64,000 nucleotides of DNA. It comes from an uncultured Burkholderiales bacterium. GTDB lineage: Bacteria > Pseudomonadota > Gammaproteobacteria > Burkholderiales > Burkholderiaceae_C. Of the stretch, positions 19,094-27,271 are shown piece after piece. The notes beneath the pieces were generated by a model. The model was not told the DNA's origin. It made no database searches and worked only from the letters and a program-made list of their open reading frames with translations. Every line of letters begins with the position of its first letter. Position 1 is the first letter of the stretch. The DNA lies in the NCBI GenBank assembly GCA_903838355.1, contig CAILYC010000040.1, forward strand, positions 1 to 64,000, written 5' to 3'. The translations under genes and the position numbers were made by a program.

Positions 19094-19596
19094 GATGGGT
19101 CCACCGGGTTGGGGGCATGCAAAGCGTTTTGGATCAACACCTCTTCAATGGCATCCACAATGGACTGGTAGCCCGTGCAGCGACAGTAGTTGCCAGAGAT
19201 CAGCTCTCGGATATCGGTTCTGGTGGCCTTGGGGTAGTCTTGCACAATGCTGTAGGCGCTCAAGAGCATGCCTGAAGAGCAAAATCCACATTGAAAGGCA
19301 TTGTGCGCCAAAAAGGCTTTTTGCAATTGTTGAAATTCGGCGCGCTCACTCAGACCCTCAATGGTTTGGACAGTCTTGCCATTGGCCGAAACGGCCAAGC
19401 TCAAACACCCCCGCACCAACACGCCATCGACCAAGACCTGGCAGGCGCCGCAAACCCCGTGCTCGCAGCCCAAGTGAGAACCGGTGAGCCCCAAATCTTC
19501 GCGCAGGAAATCCACCAAGTGCTGGCGCACGGGAATGGGTTTGTTCACGGCCTCACCGTTCACCCAAAAGTGCACCGGCATCATGTGCTCACTCAT
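19090..19596 (-). CDS. [2Fe-2S] small subunit of the molybdenum hydroxylase
   Basis: This subunit carries electrons from the molybdenum centre to FAD. It has a plant-ferredoxin cluster motif GCEHGVCGACQVLVDG with its distant Cys in RGCLSLAV. The C-terminal four-helix cluster motif is QCGFCSSGM with NYCRCTGYQSI. The true start is ATG 19596 (MSEHMMPVHFWVNG), which overlaps the FAD subunit stop by 4 bp and gives 168 residues, the normal size. The longer track frame (19722) is upstream read-through. Confidence 0.93.
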   Translation of the reverse strand: MSEHMMPVHFWVNGEAVNKPIPVRQHLVDFLREDLGLTGSHLGCEHGVCGACQVLVDGVLVRGCLSLAVSANGKTVQTIEGLSERAEFQQLQKAFLAHNAFQCGFCSSGMLLSAYSIVQDYPKATRTDIRELISGNYCRCTGYQSIVDAIEEVLIQNALHAPNPVDPS

Positions 19597-20456
19597 GCCA
19601 CACCTTCCCCGATGGCGCCCAAGGCGCGAGACAACAGCACCCCAGCCCAATGCGCTTTGGTGGTCGACTGGGCTTGTAAATCCGCCTTTGGGATCAACTC
19701 CGAGCGCAGTACCGCCAAGCACGCTGGCAGGGCCAACTCCCGCAGAACTTGGCCTTGAAGGTGCTGCATGGTCTTGAGCGCCAACACGGGCTGGTCACCG
19801 ACTGCCAAAAAGGCAAGTCGAGCCCCATCGATGCGCCCTTGCTTGACTCGCAAGGCCATGGCCATTCCGACCAGTGCGTAGTCTCCCCGCCTTCTGGCGA
19901 GCTCCCTGAACACTTGAACCTCGTTGGCTTGAACCGAGGCAAACTCAATGGCCGTGATCAATTCACCCGCACGCAAATCGGTTTGATAAAGGCCTTGAAA
20001 AAAGTTTTGTGCGGACACACGTCGCTCACCGTGAAGACCTTGGAGGACCAAAGTGGCATTCAAACACAAAGCCACCGCGGGGTACTCTGCCGCCGGGTCG
20101 GCCAATGCGAGACTGCCCCCAATCGTGCCGACATTGCGAATGGCCAAATGCGCCACATGGCTCGCACTTTGAAATAGGAGTGGCACATGAGTGCTCACCA
20201 ACGCAGAGCTTAGCAACTGAGCGTGGGTCACGAGTGCGCCGATGCGAAGACTCGGCCCCTGGAGCGCAATGGTGCGCAATTCGCTCAAACCGGTGATATC
20301 GACGAGCAGTTTGGGCCAAGACATTCGCAAATTCATCATGGCGAGCAAGGATTGTCCTCCGGCCAGAATTTGAACCTCCCCCTCGTGCTCGGCCAAGAGA
20401 CTCAAGGCTTGGGCCAATCGAGTCGGTTTGACGTAATCAAAGTCTGGGGATTTCAT
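19593..20456 (-). CDS. FAD-binding medium subunit of the molybdenum hydroxylase
   Basis: This is the CoxM-like flavoprotein subunit. The FAD-binding motif is ILAGGQSLLAMMNLRM near residue 35, and a second conserved stretch is AIRNVGTIGGSLALADPAAEYP near residue 110. The C-terminal domain has REL-ARRRGDYALVGMA. At 287 residues it has the normal length. The order FAD, iron-sulfur and molybdenum subunits, with ATGA overlaps at both junctions, indicates one translationally coupled enzyme. Confidence 0.92.
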   Translation of the reverse strand: MKSPDFDYVKPTRLAQALSLLAEHEGEVQILAGGQSLLAMMNLRMSWPKLLVDITGLSELRTIALQGPSLRIGALVTHAQLLSSALVSTHVPLLFQSASHVAHLAIRNVGTIGGSLALADPAAEYPAVALCLNATLVLQGLHGERRVSAQNFFQGLYQTDLRAGELITAIEFASVQANEVQVFRELARRRGDYALVGMAMALRVKQGRIDGARLAFLAVGDQPVLALKTMQHLQGQVLRELALPACLAVLRSELIPKADLQAQSTTKAHWAGVLLSRALGAIGEGVA

Positions 20457-20462
20457 GGCGGA

Positions 20463-21197
20463 CTAGACCTTGATGCCCAAATAAAAACTCTTGACCAAAT
20501 CGTTGCCGATGAGGGTTTGAACATCGCCTTTAAAGACAATTTCCCCGTTGACAATGATGTGGCCGTAGTCGGCGATTCGCATCGCTTGGTGAAAACTTTG
20601 CTCGGCCATCAAAACCGTGAGTTGGTATTGGGCTTTGAGTTCTTGAATTTTGCTGATGGTGGTCGACACCAGCAAAGGAGACAAGCCCACCGAAGGCTCA
20701 TCGATCAAAAGCAATTTGGGCGAAGCCATGAGAGCGCGGGCAATGGCCAGCATTTGCTGCTGACCACCCGACATGGAGCCCGCCAATTGCCCATGGCGCT
20801 CAGCCAGCAGTGGAAAGGCCTCGTAACAAAATTCCAAGTTGCGCTTTATTTCAGCTCTCGCGGCCAGGCGAAAAGCACCGAGCATCAAGTTTTCAAAAAC
20901 GGTTAATTTGGGGAACAGTCGCCGCCCCTCAGGCACCAAGCTCACCCCAAGATTGACGATGTCCTCGGTGGTCATTTGCGTCAACTCGTGCTGTTGACCG
21001 TCAATGTCGAGTTCAATCGAGCCGGCGCTGGGCTTGACCATGCCCATCACACACTTCATGAGTGTGCTTTTGCCGTTGCCATTGGTCCCGAGCAAGGCCA
21101 CGGTTTGGCCTTGATCGATCTCCATCGACACACCGTGCAAAGCGCGAACGGCGCCGTATCCCGCGTCAACGCCTTTGATGCTGAGTTTAATCCCCAA
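20463..21197 (-). CDS. Branched-chain amino acid-type ABC transporter ATP-binding protein (LivF-like)
   Basis: This cytoplasmic ATPase has Walker A GTNGNGKSTLMKCVMG, signature SMSGGQQQMLAIARAL and Walker B LLLIDEPSVGLSP. LivF-type length (244) and placement next to a LivG-type partner make it one of the two ATPases of the importer. Its start overlaps the livG end by 11 bp and its stop is 6 bp before the molybdenum-hydroxylase FAD gene, which ties transport to the enzyme. HAAT-family importers take up amino acids, amides, urea and aromatic acids, so the substrate is open. Confidence 0.9.
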   Translation of the reverse strand: MGIKLSIKGVDAGYGAVRALHGVSMEIDQGQTVALLGTNGNGKSTLMKCVMGMVKPSAGSIELDIDGQQHELTQMTTEDIVNLGVSLVPEGRRLFPKLTVFENLMLGAFRLAARAEIKRNLEFCYEAFPLLAERHGQLAGSMSGGQQQMLAIARALMASPKLLLIDEPSVGLSPLLVSTTISKIQELKAQYQLTVLMAEQSFHQAMRIADYGHIIVNGEIVFKGDVQTLIGNDLVKSFYLGIKV

Positions 21198-21903
21198 GAT
21201 AGGCCCTTTGCACGTCTGGATTTTTCACGACTTCTTGCGGCGTGCCTTCGCAAATGATCTGCCCGGTGTCCAAGCACACCACCCGCTGAGAAAACGCCAT
21301 CACCGCTTGCATGATGTGCTCAATCATGATGATGGTGATTCCTGAGGCGCTCAAATCAAACAAAATCTCCAAGACCTCGTCCACCTCGGCGCCGGCCAGC
21401 CCTGCCATCGCTTCATCCGAAATCAGCAGCTTGGGGCTGGCTGCCATGGCGCGCGCCAACTCCATTTTCCTGAGCTCAACTTGGGAGAGTTGATTGGATT
21501 GAACATGGGCTTTGTCGGCCAACCCCATGCGAGTCAAAATCTCCATGGCTTTGTCGCGCTCTTTGGGCCCATCCAATCCCGTCACAAAGGCGAAAGGGAC
21601 CAACAAGTTTTCCATCACCGTCATGCTGGAAAAAGGCTTGGGGATTTGAAAACTTCTGGCAATGCCCAGCTTGGTGCGCACATGGGCACGCTCGGCGCTA
21701 ATGTCTCGGCCGTCAAAATGAATGTGGCCGGCGCTGGGTTCAAGCGAGCCGGAAATACAATTGATCAAGGTGGTCTTTCCAGAACCATTGGGGCCAATGA
21801 GGCCGAGTCGCTCACCCCGCTTCACCGTCAAATTGACGCCATTGAGGGCCGCAAATCCACCAAAGGTTTTGCTCAACTGATCTATTTTGAGGATCGGGTC
21901 CAT
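21187..21903 (-). CDS. Branched-chain amino acid-type ABC transporter ATP-binding protein (LivG-like)
   Basis: This is the second ATPase of the importer. Walker A is GPNGSGKTTLINCISG, the signature region is QLSQVELRKMELARAMA and the Walker B region is LLISDEAMAGLAGAEVDE. The signature reads LSQVELRK rather than LSYGQQRR, and the usual Asp before the Walker B Glu is shifted (SDEAM), a variant seen in some LivG proteins. It overlaps the permease gene by 22 bp. Confidence 0.88.
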   Translation of the reverse strand: MDPILKIDQLSKTFGGFAALNGVNLTVKRGERLGLIGPNGSGKTTLINCISGSLEPSAGHIHFDGRDISAERAHVRTKLGIARSFQIPKPFSSMTVMENLLVPFAFVTGLDGPKERDKAMEILTRMGLADKAHVQSNQLSQVELRKMELARAMAASPKLLISDEAMAGLAGAEVDEVLEILFDLSASGITIIMIEHIMQAVMAFSQRVVCLDTGQIICEGTPQEVVKNPDVQRAYLGD

Positions 21904-22817
21904 TTTTTTATCAATCCCAAGATGCCTTCAGGCGCGAGCACGACAAAGAGAACCAAAATGACCCCCACCACCAACACATTGAGCTCATTGGACACCGTCA
22001 CCGACACCACTTGCTGGAGACTTCCCAAAAGAACGGCGCCAATCAATGGACCCAACCAATGCGCCGTGCCCCCAATGATGGGCATCCCGAGCGCCGAAAT
22101 CGAATAACTCAAATTAAAGGTCGAGGTGGGCTCGATGTAGCTCATGTACATGGGCATGGGCGCACCGGCCACCCCCATCAAGGCGCCAGAAATCGTGCAC
22201 GCCATGAGCTTGATCTTCAAGGTGGGCACCCCGGAGCACTCGGCCGCCTCTTCTGAGTCCCTCACCGCCCGCAAACCTCGCCCCAAAAAAGACGTCTGGA
22301 TATAGCGAGCAATGGCAACGGAAGCCACGGCCAAGACAGCCATGACAAAAAAGAGCATTCGGTTGTAGTTCTGAAAAACAAAAATGACACTGGGCCGGGT
22401 CAACTGCAAACCACTCGCGCCGCCCACATAAGGCCAGTTGTTCACAGCAGTCTCCATGATGAAGACCACGGCCACGGTGGCAATGGAGAAAAAGATCCCC
22501 CTGAGCTTCAAGGTGAGGAGTCCGACGGCCAACCCCAAGAGTCCGGCCAACACCCCACCACACAAAATTTGCACGAGCAAAGGAGCCGCCAACCACTTGA
22601 ACAAAACCACCGCACTGTAGGCTCCGACGGCCAAGAACGCGGGCACGCCAAAATTCACATACCCGGCATATCCCCCCAAGATGTTCCAAGCGGTGGCCAG
22701 TACCACAAACTGCAAGACGATGAAGCCGGCGTAAAAAATATACTCATTCACGTCCAACAGCGAGAGTCCAAAAAAACCCAGCAGTGTGAGCAAACAAACC
22801 CCATAAAACTTGCTCAT
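21882..22817 (-). CDS. ABC transporter permease (LivM-like)
   Basis: This is an integral membrane permease of 311 residues with eight or more hydrophobic segments. The LivM-family stretches YAGYVNFGVPAFLAVGAY and RGLRAVRDSEEAAECSGV (the coupling loop to the ATPase) are present, as is the GALMGVAGAPMPMYMSYI segment. Its partner permease gene lies 9 bp upstream. Confidence 0.9.
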   Translation of the reverse strand: MSKFYGVCLLTLLGFFGLSLLDVNEYIFYAGFIVLQFVVLATAWNILGGYAGYVNFGVPAFLAVGAYSAVVLFKWLAAPLLVQILCGGVLAGLLGLAVGLLTLKLRGIFFSIATVAVVFIMETAVNNWPYVGGASGLQLTRPSVIFVFQNYNRMLFFVMAVLAVASVAIARYIQTSFLGRGLRAVRDSEEAAECSGVPTLKIKLMACTISGALMGVAGAPMPMYMSYIEPTSTFNLSYSISALGMPIIGGTAHWLGPLIGAVLLGSLQQVVSVTVSNELNVLVVGVILVLFVVLAPEGILGLIKKWTRSSK

Positions 22818-22826
22818 GTCTGCGAC

Positions 22827-23699
22827 CTACCTTCCAAAAAGACCTTGGGGTTTGAGTCCCAAAATCAATAAAAGTAAGCCAAAGGACACCGCCGGCGCCC
22901 AAGAGGCCCCCAAGGTCATGAGCACAATGGACTCGGCCACACCCAAGAGCAACCCCGCCACCAAAGTGCCACTCATGCTGCCAAGACCGGCCAGCACCAC
23001 CACGCAAAAGGTGCGACCAATGTAGATGCGGTCCATGGCCGGCTCAACCGGCCCCACAATGATAAGCATCGCTCCGCTCAGGGCATTGACCGCGGTGGCA
23101 ATGCCAAAGGCGAGCTGCTTGATTTTGACGGGATTGGCGCCCATGAGCCGCAAGGCACCCTCATCTTGACCCACCGCCTTGATGGCCCGACCATTGAAAG
23201 TTTTGGAGAAATATTGGGTGAGTGCAAAGGTGAGCACCACGGCCACACCAAAGGCCACCAGCATTCGGTAGGGGAAACGGTAGTCAAGGATCTCCAAACT
23301 GTTGCCAATGTAGCTCGCTCTCACCGTGCGCTGATCCACACCAAAGACCAAAATCAAACACACCTCGATGATGAAGGCCAAACCAAAGAAAAAAGCCAAT
23401 CCCCGAATGCCCGCATCGGTGCCGCGTTTTTCAAAGGTTTCATAGTAAAAACGGTAAATCAACATGCCCAATAGGAAGAAGGGGGGCATCAAGAGCACGC
23501 CGCAAACAATGGGGTCAATGCCAAGGCCTGAGAGCATGTAAGTGCAATAGGATCCAAAGACCAACAAGGCGGGATGGGCCACATAGGGCACATCGAGCAA
23601 ACCAAAAGCGACGGACAGCCCGAGACTCACTGCGGCATAAAAGCAGCCAAGCAAGATGCCAAATAAAGTGGCCTCGAACAGCAGGTCAATTGAGAACAT
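22827..23699 (-). CDS. ABC transporter permease (LivH-like)
   Basis: This 290-residue permease of the importer has the LivH-type N-terminal region GILLGCFYAAVSLGLSVAFG. The coupling segment is FNGRAIKAVGQDEGALRLMG and a C-terminal Gly-rich membrane stretch is VVLAGLGSMSGTLVAGLLLG. It precedes livM by 9 bp and follows the binding-protein gene by 62 bp, the normal order in this family. Confidence 0.9.
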   Translation of the reverse strand: MFSIDLLFEATLFGILLGCFYAAVSLGLSVAFGLLDVPYVAHPALLVFGSYCTYMLSGLGIDPIVCGVLLMPPFFLLGMLIYRFYYETFEKRGTDAGIRGLAFFFGLAFIIEVCLILVFGVDQRTVRASYIGNSLEILDYRFPYRMLVAFGVAVVLTFALTQYFSKTFNGRAIKAVGQDEGALRLMGANPVKIKQLAFGIATAVNALSGAMLIIVGPVEPAMDRIYIGRTFCVVVLAGLGSMSGTLVAGLLLGVAESIVLMTLGASWAPAVSFGLLLLILGLKPQGLFGR

Positions 23700-23761
23700 G
23701 TCTAGCGGTCAAGTTCAAATCGATGGGACGCCCAGGCTCACTGCACCATCGCCCCAAGCCC

Positions 23762-25018
23762 TCAAGTCGCTTTGCGCGCCAGGTCAAAGGGGGTGATGAC
23801 GTTGCCTTGCTTTTCAGCTTCAGGCCAAATCACCACTTGCTTGCCGACATTTTTGAATTGCTCGTCATTGTCGTCGGCAATGTTTCTGTACTGTGCTTGC
23901 ACCAACCGCGGTTGGGCTCGTTCACCCAATTTATCAAAACGGATGGGTCCAACAATGGTGTTCATCTCGTTGCTGCGCAAATACGCCGCGAGCTTTTTGT
24001 GCTCCAAGCTCTTGGTTGCGTTCGCGGCTTGCTCGACCATTTGACCAATGCCATAACTAAAGGGCGCCAAGTAATAACCCAAGGGATCGACTTTCGCCGC
24101 CACTGCACGCTCGTGGTAGCGTGACAAAAAGCTCTCGATACCAGGAAACTTCATGCCTGGCACATAGGAGTTGTAATTCACCACGCCATTGAGCAAACTG
24201 CCCAAGCTTTTCATCACCGGCGTGAACTGCAAGCCGACCATGCCACCGCCAAAGATCTTGACTTGTGCACCCAGGCCAATCTCATTGACCGATCGCATGA
24301 TGGCCACCGCCTCGTTCGGGTAACAAGCAACAAACACCACATCGGGCTTGGCCGCACGAACCGAGCGAACGATGGAGGAGAAGTCGGTGTTGTTGGGTGG
24401 ATAATTTTGATCATAGACCACATTCCAACCCGTGCTTTTGATGAGCTCGCGCGCGCCATTGGCCAAGTTTTGTTGAAACTCGGCGTCGGCTGCAAAAATG
24501 GCGATGGTCTTGCCGCCGGCATTTTTTCCAGCCTCTAAAAAACCCTCTGACCAGCCCTTGGCATCGTTCCAAGGCGCATTGTTGAACCACATGTCGTGCT
24601 GGACTTTGGCGTTGACTTGGAAGGAAAAATTGCCCATGAGCAACAAACCACGCTCCTTGACCAGGGGCATGATGGGTGCGGTGGGGTTGGTTGCATAGGG
24701 CGCAAAGAGCAAATCCACCTTGTCCACGTCCAAGAGCTTGGTGTAAAGCCCAGGCGTGAGGGCGCCATTGCTTTGATCATCGTAGGCGATCAATTCAACC
24801 TTGCGCTTGAGCAGTCCGCCCCGGGCATTGATGTCTTCAACCCACATGCGAATAGCCAAAAGTGACGCTTGCCCCCCTGCGCCCAGACCTCCAGTTTGAG
24901 GCATGCTCATGCCGATTTTGACCACCCCAGATTGTGCAAACGACAACCCGCCCGGAATGGCTGAGGCCAATAGACCCGCCCCAGTTGACCCAATCACTTT
25001 GCGACGCATGTTGTCCAT
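23762..25018 (-). CDS. Periplasmic substrate-binding protein of the Liv-type importer
   Basis: This is a type I periplasmic binding protein (receptor family ligand-binding region) that captures the importer's substrate. The N-terminus MDNMRRKVIGSTGAGLLAS has consecutive arginines before a hydrophobic stretch, so export by the Tat route is possible. The mature protein begins near VVKIGMSMPQTGGLGAGGQA. The start is ATG 25018, with AGGAG seven bases upstream; the track codon at 25021 is a TTG. The ligand cannot be read from the sequence, and the neighbouring genes suggest a heterocyclic or aromatic compound rather than leucine. Confidence 0.85.
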   Translation of the reverse strand: MDNMRRKVIGSTGAGLLASAIPGGLSFAQSGVVKIGMSMPQTGGLGAGGQASLLAIRMWVEDINARGGLLKRKVELIAYDDQSNGALTPGLYTKLLDVDKVDLLFAPYATNPTAPIMPLVKERGLLLMGNFSFQVNAKVQHDMWFNNAPWNDAKGWSEGFLEAGKNAGGKTIAIFAADAEFQQNLANGARELIKSTGWNVVYDQNYPPNNTDFSSIVRSVRAAKPDVVFVACYPNEAVAIMRSVNEIGLGAQVKIFGGGMVGLQFTPVMKSLGSLLNGVVNYNSYVPGMKFPGIESFLSRYHERAVAAKVDPLGYYLAPFSYGIGQMVEQAANATKSLEHKKLAAYLRSNEMNTIVGPIRFDKLGERAQPRLVQAQYRNIADDNDEQFKNVGKQVVIWPEAEKQGNVITPFDLARKAT

Positions 25019-25119
25019 CAAGCACTCCTAGAGTAAAACAAAGACTAGGTCTATGCTAAGAGATGGGTCGATAAGCGATATTGGATTAAACCCTTACAAA
25101 TCTGAGGAGCACTGCAGTT

Positions 25120-25593
25120 TTAGTTGGGCAATTCAGACACTTTTTCCATCTTTGAGTAATCTTCACCTGACCACTGGGGTGCGCTTTTGATATCAAAGAA
25201 ATTGAGCTCAATCATTACATTGTTGGGGTCGCGAATGAACAATTGGTAGAGCTCGGACTCGGGAAAGTATCTGGGGAAAAAAGCCAACCCGATGGTGTTG
25301 AATTTGGCGACAAACTCGTCGGGGTTTTGCGCCAAGAAAGCCACATGGTCGATGACACCGGTTTGTCCATCGGCGGCGTTCTCGCCCGTTCCCAGGTAAT
25401 ACTTTTCTCGGTTGGGGATTTTGGACGGCCCCAGGTGCACCTGAATGGATCCATTGATCCCAAGCCAATAACCCGGGAAGGGAAAATCTGGACGCTTCAT
25501 CACCTCAAAGCCGAGCACCGACATGTAGAAATCTTTGGTTTTCTCCAAATGCTCCGCTCGGATGAAAAAATGGTTCAAGGAATGGATGGGCAT
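25120..25593 (-). CDS. VOC-superfamily metalloenzyme (glyoxalase/dioxygenase fold)
   Basis: This small protein carries the vicinal oxygen chelate fold, used by glyoxalases, epimerases and extradiol dioxygenases. Candidate metal ligands are His in SLNHFFIRA, His in VIDHVAFL and Glu in NNVMIELNFF, which is a usable 2-His-1-Glu set. The start is ATG 25593 (MPIHSLNHFF), with AAGGA upstream, and the product is 157 residues. In this cluster a ring-opening or isomerising step is plausible, but a single VOC module is too general to assign a reaction. Confidence 0.75.
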   Translation of the reverse strand: MPIHSLNHFFIRAEHLEKTKDFYMSVLGFEVMKRPDFPFPGYWLGINGSIQVHLGPSKIPNREKYYLGTGENAADGQTGVIDHVAFLAQNPDEFVAKFNTIGLAFFPRYFPESELYQLFIRDPNNVMIELNFFDIKSAPQWSGEDYSKMEKVSELPN

Positions 25594-25673
25594 GCTGGGT
25601 TTCCTTCGTGACAATCAACACAATTGAATGAGCAAAAACGTTTGATGAAAGACGCACATCAAGAAAGATTGCA

Positions 25674-26561
25674 TCAAGGCGGCGGCACCAAGTGTCGGTA
25701 CCACTGTGAAATTTCTTCGCCCGTTTGGATCACAACACCCTCTTTGGCCAACAGGTAGTCCAAGAGCTGCTCGAAGTATCCTATTCGATGGGGCGTACCG
25801 GTGATATAGGGGTGCACACTAATGGCCATGACCCGGGTCTGAAAGACGCTCTCCATCCACAATCGATCCAAGTGTTCGCGCCCCCGCAAAAACAACTCAT
25901 CACTGGCGTGGCTTTGAAGGAGCATCATCGGGATGTCGTTGATCTCAACCGTGTAAGGCACCGACAGCACGGGCTTTGGCTTGGCTTGGATCCAAGTCGG
26001 TTGATCATCCAAGACCCAATCGGCCACATACTCAATCCCAGCGGCAGAGAGCAAATCAATGGTTTGATCATTCTCGGTGAGTCCGGGGCTCTCCCAACCG
26101 GTGGGGGCTTTGCCGGTGAATTGACGGATGCTTTGCACGGCCTGCTCGATGGACGCGGCTTGATCTTCCAAGCTGTGCATGGGCCCTTGCACATGGCCGT
26201 GCCCCATGAATTCCCAGCCGAGCTCAAGGGCCGCCTCGGCAATGCGGGGGTAGGTTTCGCACACAATGCCATTGACCGCCATGGTGGGAACGATGTTGCG
26301 CCGCTGGAGTGCATCGCGCAAGCGCCAAAACCCCACCCGCATGCCGTATTCATGCCAGGCCCAATTGGGCAAATCGGGCTTCAAGGCCTGCCCCATAGGG
26401 GGGCTCAAAACGGTACGGGGCATGGCCTTGGCAATGGACCAATGCTCGACATTGACAATGATCCACACCAACATGCGCCCCCCCTTGGGAATGGGCAAAG
26501 GCGCCCGGTCCACGATGGCCGAAAAGGGTACACGGTGACTTAAGAGTGAGTCCATCTTCAT
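25674..26561 (-). CDS. Polysaccharide deacetylase-family (PuuE-like) hydrolase
   Basis: This is a carbohydrate esterase 4/NodB-fold metal hydrolase. It has the region WEFMGHGHVQGPMHSLEDQ with the zinc-binding His pair, the GWESPGLTENDQTIDLL segment and the C-terminal MAISVHPYITGTPHR. The close family includes PuuE-type allantoinases and related amide hydrolases acting on small nitrogen compounds. With no signal peptide and a catabolic neighbourhood, cytoplasmic hydrolysis of an amide or lactam is more likely than cell-wall deacetylation. It is the promoter-proximal gene of the cluster, with AAAGG upstream. Confidence 0.75.
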   Translation of the reverse strand: MKMDSLLSHRVPFSAIVDRAPLPIPKGGRMLVWIIVNVEHWSIAKAMPRTVLSPPMGQALKPDLPNWAWHEYGMRVGFWRLRDALQRRNIVPTMAVNGIVCETYPRIAEAALELGWEFMGHGHVQGPMHSLEDQAASIEQAVQSIRQFTGKAPTGWESPGLTENDQTIDLLSAAGIEYVADWVLDDQPTWIQAKPKPVLSVPYTVEINDIPMMLLQSHASDELFLRGREHLDRLWMESVFQTRVMAISVHPYITGTPHRIGYFEQLLDYLLAKEGVVIQTGEEISQWYRHLVPPP

Positions 26562-26647
26562 CGCCTTTCTAAGAGTTCAAAGTTGCTTGGGCCTCAGGCA
26601 CAAGACGCCGCCGCCCCCCCAGCACGCACATCACATGGTTTTGATTT

Positions 26648-27271
26648 TTAGACCGTTAAATTTTGTAGCCAAGACTGAATTTCTTCACATTGCCCATGCT
26701 CTGAGCTCCTAAGCCACTCATAGACCACCATCTCGGTGGTCACCAACTCTGCCCCAGCTGAGGCAAGTCGGTCAAGTGCCGCATCTTTGTCACTTTGGCG
26801 CACGGAGAGCGTGGCATCGACCACCACCCAAACCTCAAACTCATCTTCCAACAAATCGAGCGCCGTTTGCAGCACCGCCACATGGGCCTCAAGACCCAAG
26901 AGCACGATTTGGTTTTTTTCGGGCGCCAAGGCTTCCTTCTTTTGCAAATGCTTGGGCAAGCTGCGCGCATTGCCTTGAGGAGGAGCTTGTTTCACCGGCG
27001 GGCGAAGGATCTCAATCAAACCTTCTTCACAAGCCGAGAACACCATTTTTGTGAGCGGCTTGGGGCAAAGCGTTTGGAGTGCTGGCGGCATGTGACCCCA
27101 AAGCTTGGGGTACTGCTCGGTGCAACTCATGGGAATATGGAGGGACCGCGCCGCGCGTGCGAGCAACTGCGCGCGCGCCAAGAGCGTTTGCGCCTCGGAC
27201 ACACGCTCGAGCGCACCTTCTTGCACGTCCAAGAAAACCAATTGACATTCTTCGCTTGAGATCAGCATCAT
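26648..27271 (-). CDS. Isochorismatase-like protein lacking the catalytic cysteine
   Basis: The alpha/beta fold of the isochorismatase/YcaC-like hydrolases is clear, with the catalytic Asp in LVFLDVQEG (residue 15) and the Lys in PLTKMVFSA (residue 75). The third catalytic residue should be Cys in a motif like GIETHVCVLQTALDL. Here the motif reads GLEAHVAVLQTALDL, with Ala at residue 132 (codon GCG). The protein is therefore expected to be inactive as a cysteine hydrolase, or to work differently. It shares a 4-bp overlap with the reductase gene downstream, so the two are co-expressed. Confidence 0.8.
   Translation of the reverse strand: MMLISSEECQLVFLDVQEGALERVSEAQTLLARAQLLARAARSLHIPMSCTEQYPKLWGHMPPALQTLCPKPLTKMVFSACEEGLIEILRPPVKQAPPQGNARSLPKHLQKKEALAPEKNQIVLLGLEAHVAVLQTALDLLEDEFEVWVVVDATLSVRQSDKDAALDRLASAGAELVTTEMVVYEWLRSSEHGQCEEIQSWLQNLTV

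Noticed and set aside
16703-20456. Aerobic carbon monoxide dehydrogenase (coxMSL)
   Set aside because: Subunit order and size fit, but the large subunit lacks the AYxCSFR loop of CO-oxidising enzymes. It was called only as a molybdenum hydroxylase of unknown substrate.
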